DNA of 64,000 nt from positions 3,596,001 to 3,660,000 of the forward strand of contig NZ_CP030048.1 of NCBI RefSeq assembly GCF_015291665.1, read 5' to 3'. Positions 24,323-32,187 of this stretch are shown here, in pieces. The position numbers and the translations under genes were made by a program. The notes under the pieces are model-generated. The model had not been told where the DNA came from. It saw only the letters and a program-made list of their open reading frames with translations, and ran no database searches. How positions within the stretch are numbered: the stretch's first letter is position 1; each line of letters starts with the position of its first letter. The stretch comes from Bradyrhizobium sp. CCBAU 53338 (GTDB taxonomy: Bacteria > Pseudomonadota > Alphaproteobacteria > Rhizobiales > Xanthobacteraceae).

Positions 24323-25810
24323 ATGAAAGTGGTGAAGAGCCTTTTGCTCGGCACTGCGGCGACCCTGATCGCCGCCGGTGGAGCTCAGGCGGCTGATCTT
24401 CCGGTCAAGGCCAAGGCGGTCGAATACGTGAAGGTCTGCTCGCTCTACGGCGCCGGTTTCTACTACATGCCCGGCACCGACACCTGCATCAAGCTGGGCG
24501 GTTACCTGCGCGCTGACGCGATTCTCGGCGGCGCCGGCGACTACGGTTTCAACAACAGCACCAGCAGCGCGAACGGCGGGTCGAACAACCGCGTCACCAA
24601 CTACTATTACAGCCGCGCCCGTTTCGACTTCAACGTCGACACCCGCACGGCGACCGAGTACGGCGTCGTTCGCACCTACGCCGACATGGTCTTCAGCTAC
24701 GACTCGACCAACGCCACCGGCAGCAATCCGTCGACGATCTCGTCCAGTGCGGCAACGCTCGGTCTCTACCATGCGTTCATCCAGTTCGCAGGCTTCACCT
24801 TCGGTCGCACGGTCTCGATCTTCGATGCCCCGTGGCAGAGCTATCCGGCTGGCGGTCCCGATACCATCCCGGGCGGCTCCAACCACGTCAACGGTGTGAA
24901 CCAGGCGGCCTACACGGCTGACTTCGGCCAGGGCATCACCGCTTCGTTCGCGTTGCAGGACGAGACGTCGGCGAACAACGGCCAGTCGAATCTCTGGAAC
25001 GTATCGTCGGGTACGGCTGCCCAGTTCGTGACGGGCGTCTATGGCGCCAACGATTGGGGTGGCACGCGTTCTCCCGACATCCTCGGCAACGTGCGCGTCG
25101 ACCAGGCCTGGGGTCTGGCCCAGTTGTCGGTTGTCGGGCATGACCTCCATGCCGGCTACTACGGCACGACCGAACCCTCGGGTCATCCCGCCGACAAGTG
25201 GGGCTGGGCTGTTCAGGGCGCGTTGTCGATCAAGAATATCCCGACCGGTGCGGGCGACGTGATCAACCTGCAGGCCGTCTACACGGACGGTGCAACGCGT
25301 TACAACTTCCAGAGCCTGTTCCCGCAGAGCTTCTTCATGTTCAGCGGTAGCGGCACGGGCGCGTATCAGAGCACCGGCTTCGCCGGTCTTGCCGACGGCG
25401 TCTTTGGAACGGGCACCGGCATCGACACCGTCAAGACCTGGGGTCTCCGTGGTGGCTACACTCACAACTGGAACCCGAACTGGGCGAGCGCCGTCTATGG
25501 TGGCTATGCCCAGCTGAAGTACGGCGACTCTGGCAAGGCCCTCATCTGCACCAACTTCGCCGGGATCGCAGTGGCCGGCTCGACCTGTAATCCGGACTTC
25601 AACTTCGCGGTGGTCGGTGTCAACACCGTGTGGACTCCGGTCAAGAACCTGGCGTTCACGGCCGACCTGAGCTGGTCGCGTCTGGACCAGAAGTACTCTG
25701 GCGCCATCAACAGCCCGGGCGTCGCCTCCGCTGCGAAGCCGGCGGCCGTGTACGAGCTGAAGGACCAGAACTCGGTCACCATGATGCTGCGCGCTCAGCG
25801 CAACTTCTGA
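24323..25810 (+). CDS. Alphaproteobacterial outer-membrane porin (Porin_2 family)
   Basis: This 495-residue protein starts after TTGGAGG. It has a signal peptide MKVVKSLLLGTAATLIAAGG-AQA, then ADLPVKAKAVEYVKVCSLYG and FYYMPGTDTCIKLGGYLR, the hallmark opening of rhizobial/Brucella Omp2-type porins. Alternating strands, Gly/Asn/Thr-rich loops and a C-terminal Phe (LRAQRNF) mark a 16-stranded trimeric porin. The two Cys of the VCSLYG and DTCIK segments are conserved in the family. A terminator follows. It allows passive uptake of small solutes. Confidence 0.95.
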   Translation: MKVVKSLLLGTAATLIAAGGAQAADLPVKAKAVEYVKVCSLYGAGFYYMPGTDTCIKLGGYLRADAILGGAGDYGFNNSTSSANGGSNNRVTNYYYSRARFDFNVDTRTATEYGVVRTYADMVFSYDSTNATGSNPSTISSSAATLGLYHAFIQFAGFTFGRTVSIFDAPWQSYPAGGPDTIPGGSNHVNGVNQAAYTADFGQGITASFALQDETSANNGQSNLWNVSSGTAAQFVTGVYGANDWGGTRSPDILGNVRVDQAWGLAQLSVVGHDLHAGYYGTTEPSGHPADKWGWAVQGALSIKNIPTGAGDVINLQAVYTDGATRYNFQSLFPQSFFMFSGSGTGAYQSTGFAGLADGVFGTGTGIDTVKTWGLRGGYTHNWNPNWASAVYGGYAQLKYGDSGKALICTNFAGIAVAGSTCNPDFNFAVVGVNTVWTPVKNLAFTADLSWSRLDQKYSGAINSPGVASAAKPAAVYELKDQNSVTMMLRAQRNF

Positions 25811-25836
25811 TCATCGACCGCGCTTATCGAGCAGAG

Positions 25837-25868
25837 AACCCCGGCGGGAAACCGCCGGGGTTCTTTTC
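25837..25868 (+). terminator. Intrinsic terminator of the porin gene
   Basis: Stem AACCCCGGCGG, tetraloop GAAA, stem CCGCCGGGGTT, then CTTTTCTT. A very stable 11-bp hairpin 27 bases after the porin stop. Confidence 0.9.
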
Positions 25869-25949
25869 TTGATGACATGTTGATTTTCGGAAGCGCGGAT
25901 CTCCTCCGCGAGCCCGGAAGACGAGCTATGCGATTCGATCGCGACCAAA

Positions 25950-26068
25950 TTTATTTACTTACCTGAGTTGCTCAGCTATATAGCTGTCAGCCGGTTTCGA
26001 AAATTCACGGCTCTTAGCTTGATGCTAAGCCTCCAGAAACCTCCGGTAGTGCCCTGCCGGAGGTTTTT
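25950..26068 (+). ncRNA. Possible small RNA ending in an orphan terminator
   Basis: No coding frame explains the terminator at 26037-26068. The preceding 90 bases contain a second hairpin-like element (GGCTCTTAGC-TTGAT-GCTAAGCC, 26010-26032) and are locally AT-rich at about 25945-25985, where a promoter could lie. Two hairpins followed by a U-run, on the plus strand and after the porin's own terminator, are the usual form of an intergenic small RNA. Family not recognised; the 5' end is a guess. Confidence 0.3.
26037..26068 (+). terminator. Intrinsic terminator with no obvious upstream gene
   Basis: Stem AAACCTCCGG (26037-26046), ten-base loop, stem CCGGAGGTTT (26057-26066) continuing into TTTTT on the plus strand. 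On the minus strand the A/T flank is weaker, so it reads best rightward, although it could also end the leftward gcrA-like gene. Confidence 0.65.
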
Positions 26069-26094
26069 CGTTGCGGGAGCCGGCATGGCCCGCT

Positions 26095-26571
26095 TCAGCC
26101 TCGCATGACACGAGTGCGGGAATTCGGCCGATAGGCGAGGCGGCTGTGGCCGGCGCAATAGGGCTGGCCGTCATGCGCGGCATTGCCGCAGAAACAGAAA
26201 TCTTCCGCACCCGGCGTCGAGATCGGCCAGCGGCAGCGATTTTCGCCGAGCTCCATCAGCGAGCAGCGATTGGCATCGTCGATCGGCCCGGTCGCGACCG
26301 GCGCGTCCGCTTCGCCATAGATCGTGGCGAGCATTTCAAATTGCAGCCGGGGGACCGCCTTCGGCGCTCGCGGCGCGCTCGTTCGGTCCTGAGGCCTGCG
26401 CTCGTCGAGCGAGCGGCCGCGCGTGAGATTCAGTCGCGACAGCTTGCCGATCACGGCATTGCGGCTGACGCCGATGTCGGCGGCGATCTCGCGGCAGGAC
26501 AGGCCGGCCTCGAAGTGCTGCTTCAGAAGTTCAACGCGTTCGTTGGTCCAGGTTGGTGAGAGAACAGGCAT
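26095..26571 (-). CDS. gcrA: GcrA-family cell cycle regulator
   Basis: This protein has 158 residues from ATG 26571. The N-terminal HTH reads PTWTNERVELLKQHFEAG, CREIAADIGVSRNAVIGKLS. The C-terminal half has the family Cys/His pattern: NRCSLMELGENRCRWPIS, DFCFCGN, PYCAGHSRLAYRP. GcrA binds sigma-70 RNA polymerase and activates methylated promoters in Caulobacter and relatives. Alphaproteobacteria may carry several GcrA-like genes, so this could be the main gene or a paralogue. A small RHH-like gene lies upstream on the same strand. Confidence 0.88.
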   Translation of the reverse strand: MPVLSPTWTNERVELLKQHFEAGLSCREIAADIGVSRNAVIGKLSRLNLTRGRSLDERRPQDRTSAPRAPKAVPRLQFEMLATIYGEADAPVATGPIDDANRCSLMELGENRCRWPISTPGAEDFCFCGNAAHDGQPYCAGHSRLAYRPNSRTRVMRG

Positions 26572-26649
26572 TTGTAACGGTCCCAGGTTGCGACATCTGG
26601 CCATCAGTCGCCGAGATCCGTCCGCTTCCCGCTCAGTGCGCGTGCGCGT

Positions 26650-26847
26650 TCACGTCCTGCCGTTGTCGCGAATCGACAAAAGTCCGTCCTTGATGGCGAG
26701 ACGGATGCCCTCCTCGATCAAGGTACGTGCGACGCCGGGGACGCTGGTGCCGTGGGTGCCCTGCCTCACCAACTTCTCCAGGTAGGTGATGGTCGAGAGC
26801 GCCAAGGTTACGGGAATGCGGTCAGTCTCGGCTTTTTCGGTGGCCAT
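26650..26847 (-). CDS. Small ribbon-helix-helix-like protein
   Basis: This protein has 65 residues from ATG 26847: RIPVTLALSTITYLEKLVRQ, then VPGVARTLIEEGIRLAIKDG. A strand followed by two helices with this spacing resembles ribbon-helix-helix DNA-binding proteins that dimerise through the strand. It is 78 bases upstream of the gcrA-type gene on the same strand. No toxin partner is seen beside it, so an antitoxin role is not supported. Confidence 0.65.
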   Translation of the reverse strand: MATEKAETDRIPVTLALSTITYLEKLVRQGTHGTSVPGVARTLIEEGIRLAIKDGLLSIRDNGRT

Positions 26848-27046
26848 GGCCCGAACGCTAGCCTCTTACTCAGGTACATAAAAGTAACGATTAAGACTCT
26901 ATTTAGATTTAGGGGCGGAAGTCAAATCCGGGTTGTCACGGTGGAGCAGCACGTTGGAATCGCTGGAAAAAAGACGCGATCAAGCACGCCGCGCGGAATC
27001 CCGGGCGGCGGCGTCGCGTCGAGAGGTCGGGAAGATGTGGCCCGGC

Positions 27047-27988
27047 TCAGCCGTGCACGATCGCTTTTTCGATCATGCAATGGATGCCCTTTGAGCCGTT
27101 GACGGTCTGGGTGACGCGCAAATCGGCCGCGAGGCTGCACAGCGTATAGGCGTCCTCGCGCGACAGGTTTCGGATCTCGCCGAGCAGCACGATCATGTCG
27201 CGCAGCGCACGCACCGCGCATTGGTCGAGGTCGGGGTCCATCGCCATGGTGATGTAATGGGTCGGCGACTCCGCGCGCGGGTAGTCGAACCGCAAGTCCT
27301 TGCGCAATGTCAGCCGGAAGCGACCCTGGAGCGCGGTCTCGATCGCGGTGACGCAGACTTCGCCGTCGCCTTGCACGCCATGGCCGTCGCCGCAGGAGAA
27401 CATTGCGCCCGGGACGAACACCGGCAGATACAGCGTCGCACCGGCGCCGAGCTCCTTGTTGTCGAGATTGCCGCCCATGGCGCGCGGCACGAGCGAGGAG
27501 ATGCGGCCCCAGGCCGGCGGCGGCGACACGCCCATCACGCCGAAAAACGGCTTGAGGGGCAGGTCGAGACCCCAGGGCATGCGGCCGACCATCCGCGTCC
27601 GGTCCAGCGGGATGTTGAGGATGCGCGTCTCGTGAAAATCGTCGGGCAAGGTGCCCGACAACGGCCTGATCAGATTCCAGCCCCAATCCTGCCGCAGCTG
27701 GACGTCGAGGATATCGATCTGAAGCACGTCGCCGGGCTCGGCGCCGTCGACCGCGATCGGGCCGGTCAAGATATGACCGGGGAGCATGCGCTCGCTTTTG
27801 GCATGTACCTCGAACGCCTCCGGCGGAATGTGAAACTTGCTCCGGTCGGGCAGGACGTCCGGGCCGCCGCTAATGGTATCGACGGTGACTTCGTCACCGC
27901 TCCTGACGGTGAGGACGGGCTTGAGAGCGGCCTCGAAGAAGCCCCAATGGCAGGTCTCGGGACTTGAATGCAGGTGATGATGGGTCAT
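27047..27988 (-). CDS. Acetamidase/formamidase family protein
   Basis: This protein has 313 residues from ATG 27988 (MTHHHLHSSPETCHWGFFE). It shows the FmdA/AmdA family pattern: SGDEVTVDTISGG, GHILTGPIAVDGAEPGDVLQ, the metal/active-site segment FSCGDGHGVQGDGEVC near 205, and a C-terminal THYITMAMDPDLD. These amidases release ammonia and an acid from small amides. A longer frame to 28102 lacks family similarity in the extra part. It is monocistronic and divergent from the YdcF-like gene. Confidence 0.88.
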   Translation of the reverse strand: MTHHHLHSSPETCHWGFFEAALKPVLTVRSGDEVTVDTISGGPDVLPDRSKFHIPPEAFEVHAKSERMLPGHILTGPIAVDGAEPGDVLQIDILDVQLRQDWGWNLIRPLSGTLPDDFHETRILNIPLDRTRMVGRMPWGLDLPLKPFFGVMGVSPPPAWGRISSLVPRAMGGNLDNKELGAGATLYLPVFVPGAMFSCGDGHGVQGDGEVCVTAIETALQGRFRLTLRKDLRFDYPRAESPTHYITMAMDPDLDQCAVRALRDMIVLLGEIRNLSREDAYTLCSLAADLRVTQTVNGSKGIHCMIEKAIVHG

Positions 27989-28143
27989 TTGCCGCGTCCG
28001 ATTGGTTTCACAGGGCTCGTCATCAGATCGTGCGATGGCCGGGCTTGACCCGGCAATCGATCCTCTTCCAAGAAGATTTCTGAAGACAAGCGGGCGGGTC
28101 AAGCCTGCGTGTCACCGGCACGATCATTTCAGCGAGGTTTCTC

Positions 28144-28947
28144 CTGTTCTTCGTTCTTTCCAAGACGCTCGGCGCCGCGGTGCTGCCTATCAATCTTCTG
28201 GTCGAGCTCGGGATCATCTCGGTCGTGCTGATGGCAACGCGCTTTGCCGGGCTCGGCCGGAAACTGGCCGCGACGACGCTGGTCCTGTTCGCGCTCACCG
28301 CCTTTTCGCCGCTCGGCAATTGGTTGCTCTATCCGCTGGAGTCGCGCTTTCCCGCGTGGGACCCGACGCGCGGTGCACCCGACGGCATCATCGTGTTGGG
28401 CGGCTCCGTCGACACCGAGCTGTCGGCGGCGCATCACACGCCCGTGGTCCCGCACGCTGCCGATCGCCTGTTGGCGCCGGCCGAGCTTGCGCGCCGTTAT
28501 CCCAATGCGCGTATCGTCTTCACCGGAGGCTCCGCGAATCTGATCGCAAATGACGCCAGAGAGGCCGACTATTCTGCGCCGATCCTGGAAAATGCGGGCG
28601 TCCCCAAGGAACGCCTGATCCTGGAGCGGGACTCGCGCAACACCTACGAGAACGCGATCTTCACCAAGCGCCTGGTGGCGCCGAAGCCGGGTGAGCGCTG
28701 GTTGCTGGTCACCTCAGCCTATCACATGCCGCGCGCGATGGGCATTTTCCGCAAGGCTGGATTTGACGTCGAAGCCTATCCGGTCGATTGGCGGATGGGC
28801 GGCCGCGACGATCTGTTCTCGTTCACGAACAATGCTCTGGAGGGCTTCGGCCATACCGACGTGGCCGCGCGCGAATGGATAGGCCTTCTGGCCTACCGTC
28901 TCATGGGAAGGACCGGCGAGTTGCTTCCCGGGCCTGCCGAGGACTAG
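28144..28947 (+). CDS. YdcF family (DUF218) membrane-anchored protein
   Basis: The first standard start is GTG 28180, but the family N terminus (FFVLSKTLGAAVLPINLLVELG) continues in frame to a CTG at 28144 preceded by GAGG, so a CTG start giving 267 residues is proposed. Two hydrophobic segments (about 12-30 and 40-60) are followed by the DUF218 domain: IIVLGG near 85, NARIVFTGGS, ERLILERDSRNTYENA near 150, and VTSAYHMPRAMGIF. The E.coli relative ElyC acts in envelope polysaccharide metabolism; the role here is unknown. Confidence 0.8.
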   Translation: MFFVLSKTLGAAVLPINLLVELGIISVVLMATRFAGLGRKLAATTLVLFALTAFSPLGNWLLYPLESRFPAWDPTRGAPDGIIVLGGSVDTELSAAHHTPVVPHAADRLLAPAELARRYPNARIVFTGGSANLIANDAREADYSAPILENAGVPKERLILERDSRNTYENAIFTKRLVAPKPGERWLLVTSAYHMPRAMGIFRKAGFDVEAYPVDWRMGGRDDLFSFTNNALEGFGHTDVAAREWIGLLAYRLMGRTGELLPGPAED

Positions 28948-28989
28948 AACGGTTCTCGGAAGCGCAACGATCCGCGTCGGGAGGATGCC

Positions 28990-29772
28990 ATGCAGCAGCA
29001 AGCCGCTGATACGATCGACCTTGCCGGCCTCGTGGCCGATCTGAACAGCCTGTTGCGGCTGAAGACGACGGTGATCGGCATGAAGCTGTTCGCGCATGCC
29101 GCGGACATGGAGGCGATCCCGAAAATCCGGCGGCCGAATGCTGTTCACACCACCGACCAGATCGTCAGCATGGCTTCGCGGCTCGGTTGGACCGTCGGCA
29201 TCACCGGCGAGGATCTCGTCGGCGCACAGTGCCGCGCGGTGATTGGCCTTAGCCCCCAGGACGAGAACTGGCTCGCCGGCGAAAACTATGTCGGCGTCTG
29301 GCACGGCACGGCGGAGGATGCGCGCAAGCGCCAGGAGGCGCTGGACGTGGTCCCGTTCGGGCAGTATCAGGCGCTCGCGGTCAGTCCGCTCGCAAGCGGT
29401 CGGCTCAATCCGCCCGACATCTGCCTCGTCTATGCGACCCCTGGGCAGATGATCATCCTGATCAACGGGCTGCAATATACCGGCTACAAGAAGTTCGAAT
29501 GGGGCGTGGTCGGCGAGACCGCTTGCGCGGATTCATGGGGCCGGGCGCTCAAGACCGGCGAGCCCAGCCTGTCCTTGCCATGCTATGCCGAACGGCGCTA
29601 TGGCGGCGTGCCGGACGAGGAGATGCTGATGGCCCTGAAGCCTGCGCATCTCGCCAAGGCGATCGAGGGCATGAAGGCGCTGGCCAGGAACGGCCTGCGT
29701 TATCCGATACCGCCTTATGGAATTCAAAGCGACGTCCGCGCCGGCATGGGCGTGAGTTACGCAAAGAAATAA
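28990..29772 (+). CDS. DUF169 domain protein
   Basis: This protein has 260 residues from ATG 28990 with GGGAGGA upstream. It shows the DUF169 pattern: LNSLLRLKTTVIGMKLF at the start, conserved GEDLVGAQCRAVIGL near 75, VSPLASGRLNPPDICLVYATP near 140, and the SLPCYAERRYGG Cys near 200. The family is often encoded beside redox or catabolic genes but its biochemical function is not established. It precedes two reductase-like genes by 9 bases, so the three probably form an operon. Confidence 0.85.
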   Translation: MQQQAADTIDLAGLVADLNSLLRLKTTVIGMKLFAHAADMEAIPKIRRPNAVHTTDQIVSMASRLGWTVGITGEDLVGAQCRAVIGLSPQDENWLAGENYVGVWHGTAEDARKRQEALDVVPFGQYQALAVSPLASGRLNPPDICLVYATPGQMIILINGLQYTGYKKFEWGVVGETACADSWGRALKTGEPSLSLPCYAERRYGGVPDEEMLMALKPAHLAKAIEGMKALARNGLRYPIPPYGIQSDVRAGMGVSYAKK

Positions 29773-29781
29773 AGGCCGACC

Positions 29782-30960
29782 ATGAGCTCTGCGAAGTTCG
29801 ACATCGTTGTCTATGGCGCGACCGGTTTCACCGGCCAGCTCGTCGCCGAATATCTGGCGGCGCATTACAAGGGCGATAAGTCACTGAAATGGGCGATGGC
29901 GGGGCGCAGCCTCGACAAGCTGAAATCCGTGCGCGACGCCATCGGCGCGCCCGCCAATACGCCGCTGATCGTGGCCGATGCGTCCGATGCCGCCTCGCTG
30001 AAGGCGATGGCGGAGCAGACGATGTCGGTGATCACGACGGTCGGTCCGTATCAACTCTACGGCGAGGAACTGCTGGCGGCCTGCGTCGCCACCGGCACCG
30101 ATTATTTCGATCTCTGCGGTGAGCCGATCTGGATGCGGCAGATGATCGACAAATACGAAGCGGCGGCGAAGGACAGCGGCGCGCGCATCGTGTTCTCCTG
30201 CGGCTTCGATTCCGTGCCGTTCGAGCTCGGCACGTTCTTCGTGCAGGAAGAGGCCAGGCGGGTGTTCGGCGCACCGGCCGTGCGCGTGAAGGGTCGCGTG
30301 CGCGACATGCGCGGCACGCTCTCGGGCGGCACCGCGGCGAGCGCGAAGGCGACGTTCGACGCGGTCGCCAAAGACATCAGCCTCGTCGCGATCCTGAACG
30401 ATCCATTCGCGCTGACGCCAGGCTTCACAGGCCCGAAGCAGCCGAGGGGTAACAAGCCGCTGCTCGAGGACGACCTGCAATCCTGGGCCGCGCCGTTCAT
30501 GATGGCGCTGATCAATACCCGCAATGTCCATCGCTCCAACATGCTGATGGGCTTTCCCTACGGCCAGGACTTCGTCTACGACGAGATGGTCTTGACCGGT
30601 CCCGGCGAGAAGGGCGAGGCCAACGCCAGGCGCGTGATGGCCGCCAACGCCGAGAAGACCGGCCCGAGTGCGCCGAAACCGGGTGAGGGGCCCTCGAAGG
30701 AAGAGCGCGAGAACGGGCTGTTCAACCTGCTCTATGTCGCGGTTGCGCCCGACGGCCGCATGGTCCGCGCCGGCGTCACCGGCGATCGCGATCCCGGCTA
30801 CGGCTCGACCTCGAAGATGATCTCGGAATGCGCGATCTGCCTGCTGCGCGATGCGACTGACGTCGCCGCCGGCTTCTGGACGCCGGGCGCAGCGATGCAG
30901 CACAAGCTGATCAAGCGGCTGCGGGACAATGCCGGCCTGACGTTCGAGGTGGAAGCGTAA
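29782..30960 (+). CDS. Saccharopine dehydrogenase-like NAD(P)-binding protein, copy 1
   Basis: This 392-residue protein has a Rossmann start FDIVVYGATGFTGQLVAEYL near residue 5, GRSLDKLKSVRDAIG, ITTVGPYQLYGEELLAAC near 85, and YFDLCGEPIWMRQMID. The overall pattern matches the saccharopine-dehydrogenase-like trans-acting enoyl-reductase group, known from mycobacterial lipid synthesis and widespread as uncharacterised oxidoreductases. The next gene is a close tandem paralogue, five bases away. The substrate is unknown. Confidence 0.88.
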   Translation: MSSAKFDIVVYGATGFTGQLVAEYLAAHYKGDKSLKWAMAGRSLDKLKSVRDAIGAPANTPLIVADASDAASLKAMAEQTMSVITTVGPYQLYGEELLAACVATGTDYFDLCGEPIWMRQMIDKYEAAAKDSGARIVFSCGFDSVPFELGTFFVQEEARRVFGAPAVRVKGRVRDMRGTLSGGTAASAKATFDAVAKDISLVAILNDPFALTPGFTGPKQPRGNKPLLEDDLQSWAAPFMMALINTRNVHRSNMLMGFPYGQDFVYDEMVLTGPGEKGEANARRVMAANAEKTGPSAPKPGEGPSKEERENGLFNLLYVAVAPDGRMVRAGVTGDRDPGYGSTSKMISECAICLLRDATDVAAGFWTPGAAMQHKLIKRLRDNAGLTFEVEA

Positions 30961-30965
30961 GGTCC

Positions 30966-32141
30966 GTGCCCTCGAAGTTCGACATCGTCGTCTACGGCGC
31001 AACCGGATACACCGGCCAGCTCGTGGCCGAATATCTCGCTGCGAACCATGTCGGCGACGGGCCGCCGACATGGGCGCTTGCCGGGCGCAGCAGAGACAAG
31101 CTCGTCTCGGTGCGCGACGCGATCGGCGCGCCCGCGGAGACGCCGCTGATCGTCGCCGACGCAGCCGATCCCGCGTCGCTGCGGGCGATGGTTGCTCAAG
31201 CCAAGCTGGTCGTCACCACGGTCGGTCCCTACCAGCTCTATGGCTCCGATCTGCTTGCCGCCTGCGTCGCTGATGGCACCGACTACATGGACCTCTGCGG
31301 TGAGCCGATCTGGCTGAAGCAGATGATCGACATGCATGAGGCGGCAGCCAAGGCCAGCGGCGCGCGCATCATGTTCTCCTGCGGCTTCGATTCCATGCCG
31401 TTCGAGCTCGGTGCGTTCTTCGTGCAGGAGGAAGCAAGGCGCGTGTTCGGAGCGCCAGTGCCGCGCGTCAAAGGGCGCGTCCGCGATCTCAGCTGGAAAT
31501 TCTCCGGCGGCACCTCGGCGAGCGCGAGGGTCACCTTTGAAGCGGTGGCGCAGGATCTCAGCCTCGTGTCGATCCTCAAAGACCCCTTCGCCCTCACGCC
31601 CGGCTTCGAAGGGCCAAAGCAGCCGCGTGGCAACAAGCCTGTGTTCGAGGAGGACCTGCAATCCTGGTCCGCCCCGTTCGCGATGGCGACGCTGAACACG
31701 CGCAACGTTCACCGCTCCAACATGCTGATGGGATTCCCCTATGGCAGGGACTTCGTCTACGACGAAATGGTGCTGACGGGGGCGGGGGACGAAGGGCAGG
31801 CCAATGCGAAGCTCGTCATGGCCGCCAACAGCGAAAAGACGGGCCCCGAAGCGCTCAAGCCTGGCGAGGGACCGTCGAAAGAAGAGCGAGACGCCGGCCA
31901 TTACGACCTGCTCTATGTCGCCATTGCGCCTGACGGCCGTCAGGTGCGCGCGGCAGTGAAGGGCGATCTCGATCCCGGTTACGCATCAACGGCAAAGATG
32001 GTTTCCGAATGCGCGATCTGTCTGCTGCGCGACGCGCCCGATGTGCCGGCCGGCCTCTGGACGCCGGGTGCGGCGATGCAGCACAAGCTGATCAGGCGAC
32101 TGGTCGATCACGCCGGTCTGAGGTTTGAGGTCGAGACATAG
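30966..32141 (+). CDS. Saccharopine dehydrogenase-like NAD(P)-binding protein, copy 2
   Basis: This protein has 391 residues from GTG 30966. It aligns with copy 1 without visible gaps over most of its length and appears roughly 80 per cent identical by eye, including VVYGATGYTGQLVAEYLAAN, TVGPYQLYGSDLLAAC and HRSNMLMGFPYGRDFVYDEM. Many differences are conservative. It is translated from the same message as copy 1 (five-base gap) and both Rossmann motifs are intact, so neither copy is obviously decaying. The pair may form a heteromer or differ in substrate. Confidence 0.88.
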   Translation: MPSKFDIVVYGATGYTGQLVAEYLAANHVGDGPPTWALAGRSRDKLVSVRDAIGAPAETPLIVADAADPASLRAMVAQAKLVVTTVGPYQLYGSDLLAACVADGTDYMDLCGEPIWLKQMIDMHEAAAKASGARIMFSCGFDSMPFELGAFFVQEEARRVFGAPVPRVKGRVRDLSWKFSGGTSASARVTFEAVAQDLSLVSILKDPFALTPGFEGPKQPRGNKPVFEEDLQSWSAPFAMATLNTRNVHRSNMLMGFPYGRDFVYDEMVLTGAGDEGQANAKLVMAANSEKTGPEALKPGEGPSKEERDAGHYDLLYVAIAPDGRQVRAAVKGDLDPGYASTAKMVSECAICLLRDAPDVPAGLWTPGAAMQHKLIRRLVDHAGLRFEVET

Positions 32142-32187
32142 CGTTTCCTGCGCCTCCCCCCGCGTGCGGGGAGAGGAGAGGAGGAAG

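Noticed and set aside
24122..25465. 447-codon open frame antisense to the porin
   Set aside because: Mirrors the porin codon pattern, has no ribosome binding site and shows no domain; the porin on the other strand is certain.
26650..26847. Antitoxin of a toxin-antitoxin pair
   Set aside because: The protein looks like a ribbon-helix-helix regulator but no toxin gene is adjacent; the nearest partner is the gcrA-type gene.
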